Source of the DNA: Lasioglossum baleicum
Lineage: Eukaryota; Arthropoda; Insecta; Hymenoptera; Halictidae
Length of the DNA stretch: 64,000 bases
Reading direction: 5' to 3'
Assembly: GCF_051020765.1 (NCBI RefSeq)
Contig: NC_134934.1
Span: 6,400,001-6,464,000, forward strand
Position 1 is the first letter of the stretch. Each line of letters starts with the position of its first letter. A program made the position numbers and the translations under genes. The notes under the pieces were generated by a model that ran no database searches, was not told where the DNA came from, and saw only the letters and a list, made by a program, of their open reading frames with translations. Positions 60,926 to 64,000 of this stretch are shown here, piece after piece.

Positions 60926-61884
60926 GATGGCATTACAACGTTCGCGAACTCGCGATTTACCCGCGATCTCCCCTCGTCGTCGATTCCAAAGTACCCCGTC
61001 CAAAAATCGACAATTTCGTTTTCGCGAGGGATACGAAAATAGAAGTCCTAAGTCGACGTCCCGGGCTGATTTATTACCGGGCGTAGTTCGACGTCGCGGC
61101 TGACCGCATGCAACTTTGTCGTGCGACTCCGCCCTCGATAAAATTGACGTATCGTAAAGCAACCTCGTCGCATGGCACCACTGCAAGTTCTCTGCAACTT
61201 TTCCACTCGCTAGACCACGGTCTCGCTGCTGGTGAACTCGCTGATTACCGGCTTCTGGTATTATCGCGTGTTACGGCAGATTTTTAGTTGATTCTGTATT
61301 TATAGACTCGCTGTTATGCTCGCTGTTAGTTTATGTAAATCAAAGTAGTTTGGTCAGTCTAATCAACACTAGGATCTGCTTGTCTTCCAATCCATCGACA
61401 TGTTTGTAGAGGCTAGTATGAATAGAGTTAGCAGGGAATTTTTTAGCCGAAGTTTGGAAGAAGTCGCGGTGGGGAAACGCTTGGTGAAGGATCTCGGTGG
61501 ACTAACCAAGTGGAGCAATTAACGGTCAGTTCATTAACAGCGGGTCACGTAAATCGTGGGGGATTCCTTGCGGATGGGGTGGCAGAACGATTAAAAATAA
61601 GTGACGCGTGCGTTAGCACGGAGGGCCGTAATCCGTCGAGTGTTTTCTTTTCGCGGCTCGGCCCTTTTCCAGCTCGTTCGCGAACGTTGAAGACCGCTCG
61701 CGCTTTATGTGCACACGTTCGCAAACACCGGCGGAGATCGAGCATCGGTAACGAGAAGACGAGAGAGAAGGAGAGAGAGAGAGAGAGCGAGAAAGATAGA
61801 TTGAAAGAGAGAACAAGGGAGCGAGAGAGATAGAAGACTTAATCGGTCGAAGCCAGCCGTGGAGAAAGGCCGAGCAACGAAAGA

Positions 61885-62045
61885 GGATTTCCATCGATTT
61901 CCGATAATTGTGGTGATCGGTTCCGCCGATAAAGTTCCGCGGAATCGTTCTATCTAATTCCTCTCGACGAGCCCCGGGCCCGTATAAATTCCCGTTAGCC
62001 ATTTCGGCCGCATATACCGTCCGGCCGTATCTTTGATTACTTGCA
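61885..62045. repeat. Duplicated noncoding module, copy 2
   Basis: Counterpart of 60759-60925, again downstream of an (AG)n tract (61771-61787). A further shared motif, CTTAATCGGTCGA, occurs before it at about 61836 and again at about 62200, hinting at a third partial unit. Confidence 0.55.
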
Positions 62046-63592
62046 ACAGCGCGTTCGTGTACGACGCTAATTCACCTGCGCCCCGAGCCAGCCCCTTTTT
62101 CCTTTCTCCCTCTATCTTCTTTTTTTCTATCTCTCTATCCCTCTTTTTTTTGCTTTATTCACACGAAACCAGATGGAAAATAGAGTAACAAGACAGACGC
62201 TTAATCGGTCGACATAACGCGAGCGCCCGCTCCAACGGATCGGGAAAAAGAACTTGCCCGATTGCGCCCAACGAATCGCCGAATCGACTGCACCGAATCG
62301 AACTGTGTGTTACAACGAATACGAAAAATCACCGCCCCGAGTTTCCGGAAATCTGCAATTTACTTCCACTTTTGCTGTTTCAACCCATCACCCCCTATGG
62401 CGTACCCTCTTCTTTTCTTTAGGCGGTAAAACGCTCGGTCGGACTCATTTCGGAAGCTGATACGGAACACTTGATTAGGGATACTCATTTAGTGTTTATT
62501 TAGATTTCTATTTACGTTGGCGAATTTTTACACGCGATAGTTGAACGGTTTTATTACTGTGGAGATTTTCATGCTCCGGTTTATTGAGCAATTTTTTAAA
62601 ATGGATTTTCAGGTACTGTTCTTTAAGATAACATTAATTTTTCTTGTTCATTCTTTGGTTTAATGGGAGGATCAATATTGATTTTAAAGAAGTGAATAGA
62701 AGATTTGGTAATTAAAAATACATCAACTTTCTACATAAGAAACGACTGGAACATCAAGATTATCTTACATTGTTTTCTGCAATAATAAGTCGTATCTACA
62801 TGTGAATCTTACAATCATTCATAGAATTGATTCTTAGAAGAAATATAATCATTCCAGTTTCTACGGAATATCAGGACAACGAACATCCTTAGAATTTGCA
62901 TCAACCCGAACCCAACAAGAACATCATCTGCTTAAGAAGTTCCCCAAAGTACTAGGAACCCTAACTCCCCTCCCAATTAGATCCTCAATCAGACAACTCA
63001 CTCCGGAACTCGACACAACCCAGACACGCCGCCACCCGTTCACTCCAGATCCCGACAAGTTTACGCATCGAAGATCGTTCATAAACATCTGATAATTCAA
63101 TTTACATTCATCATGTCTTTCCCATCCGTCCCTCCATTATCTCAGCCGACGATGCTGAAGCGCGAAGGATCAGCAGCAGTGTCTGGACTTCGTCACGTCC
63201 CATCGAGATTCCGCAACAGACGCCGATCTTGGAGACACACTCGCTGTCAAACAATCTATTCCTGAATGACATTGAACAACATCGACGCTGATCGACAATG
63301 GTACACTGCATGTGTACCAGTTGGAGAGTATCATTCGTATATGTATAATACGCGTGCACGGTACGCAATAGCGAATTGAACGAAATTAATTTAACACCTA
63401 TTGCATTTAGAGAAGCGATTAGCGATATTAATAACAACTGTTAATTATATGATAATGCAGATTCCGGGGTATACTATAATCTAGTTAATTGCGGGATTAG
63501 TCAATTGATAATTGGTCGTACTGATTTTGAATCATTTTTAAGCTGGTCCTTGCGACCCCTCGCATTCAATGTGTTAGGGGCAAATTGGCTTT

Positions 63593-63700
63593 TAACACTA
63601 AACCTACCGATCATCAAAGGCGACTGATATGCATTGTATTATAAAAATAACAAGATATATTAAATTTATTTATATTTTGTGCGATTTTTCAGTATTCAAT
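63593..63700. repeat. Partial copy of the AACACTA..CTACCG repeat family
   Basis: Begins TTTTAACACTAAACCTACCG and continues into an AT-rich stretch. It shares its first about 50 bases with the copy at 26807 and its terminal motif with the complete MITE at 32161-32393. Confidence 0.5.
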
Positions 63701-64000
63701 CAATTCCCATGAAAAAACCTTTTTACCACACTTGTATTAGTTTGCCGAGTTGTCGTTGTTGTTGTTGTATGCGTCAAATCTTGTAATCGCATTTTAAACC
63801 ACTTCCCGATGAGCTAGAGACTTGAAATTTTAAACATAGCTCAGAACTGGGTGGCAATGCAATATTAACCTTCCGTCGGGCGCAACCGATCTGAGAGGCA
63901 CAGCGGGATTATTTAGTATCTGGAAAATACAAGCGACTCAGTCACTCCCACCCCTGGGGTGGGCCGAAAAGGGCGGCCCTACGAATATAGACGGCAGCAA

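Larger units (their letters stand above)
57532..64000. other. Probable 5' intron of unc-5
   Basis: Lies upstream of the Ig1 exon. I looked on the minus strand for a signal-peptide exon ending in phase 1 and found none. The hydrophobic minus-strand frame at about 60.4-60.8 kb is created by AG/AC microsatellites. Contains the duplications listed and GC-rich, CpG-dense DNA at 58.4-62.3 kb. Confidence 0.55.

Noticed and set aside
1..64000. tRNA genes, rRNA, CRISPR arrays, bacterial operons
   Set aside because: No tRNA B-box (GGTTCGAATCC-like) in a foldable context, no spaced direct repeats and no closely packed same-strand genes. The sequence is nuclear eukaryotic in character.

Overview
The window looks like insect genomic DNA, most probably from a hymenopteran. 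It has large introns, long gene-poor stretches, CpG-rich islands with (AG)n, (GAC)n and (TA)n microsatellites, and several short non-autonomous DNA transposons with terminal inverted repeats (TIRs). It has no operon-like gene packing, ribosome-binding sites, tRNAs or CRISPR arrays. The species call is an inference from gene structure and repeat style, not from a search.

The one gene I can identify securely is the netrin receptor UNC-5, on the minus strand between 57531 and 39133. Eight coding exons can be placed to the base from splice consensus plus unbroken reading phase: Ig1 (57531-57118), Ig2 (56352-56071), first thrombospondin repeat (55361-55197), second thrombospondin repeat (52944-52780), transmembrane exon (44658-44521), cytoplasmic linker plus start of ZU5 (42953-42456), ZU5/UPA/start of death domain (41905-40948) and end of death domain with the TGA stop (39304-39133). 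They give about 929 residues. The signal-peptide exon is not recognised and probably lies beyond the right edge. All extracellular and transmembrane exons are phase 1-1. A 33-base candidate microexon (53875-53843) between the two thrombospondin exons is also phase 1-1, so it could be included or skipped without a frameshift.

The 8.1-kb intron between the second thrombospondin exon and the transmembrane exon holds two plus-strand segments with splice signals and compatible phase (46949-47060 and 47473-47652). They would encode a helical, charged C-terminal fragment of a nested antisense gene that I do not recognise. This is the least expected observation in the window, and it is tentative.

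From 1 to about 38 kb no gene can be supported firmly. The stretch holds tandem duplications (6465-6860, 8463-8588), TIR elements (7480-8456, 12142-12544, 28013-28668, 32161-32393), dispersed repeat families, and three isolated exon-like segments (29633-29686 minus, 29894-29981 plus, 33172-33287 plus). A fifth TIR element with very long arms (39586-40305) sits in the last unc-5 intron. Right of the gene, 57.5-64 kb is presumably 5' intron. It contains two old duplications, one at 57565-57935 and one pair of modules at 60759-60925 and 61885-62045.
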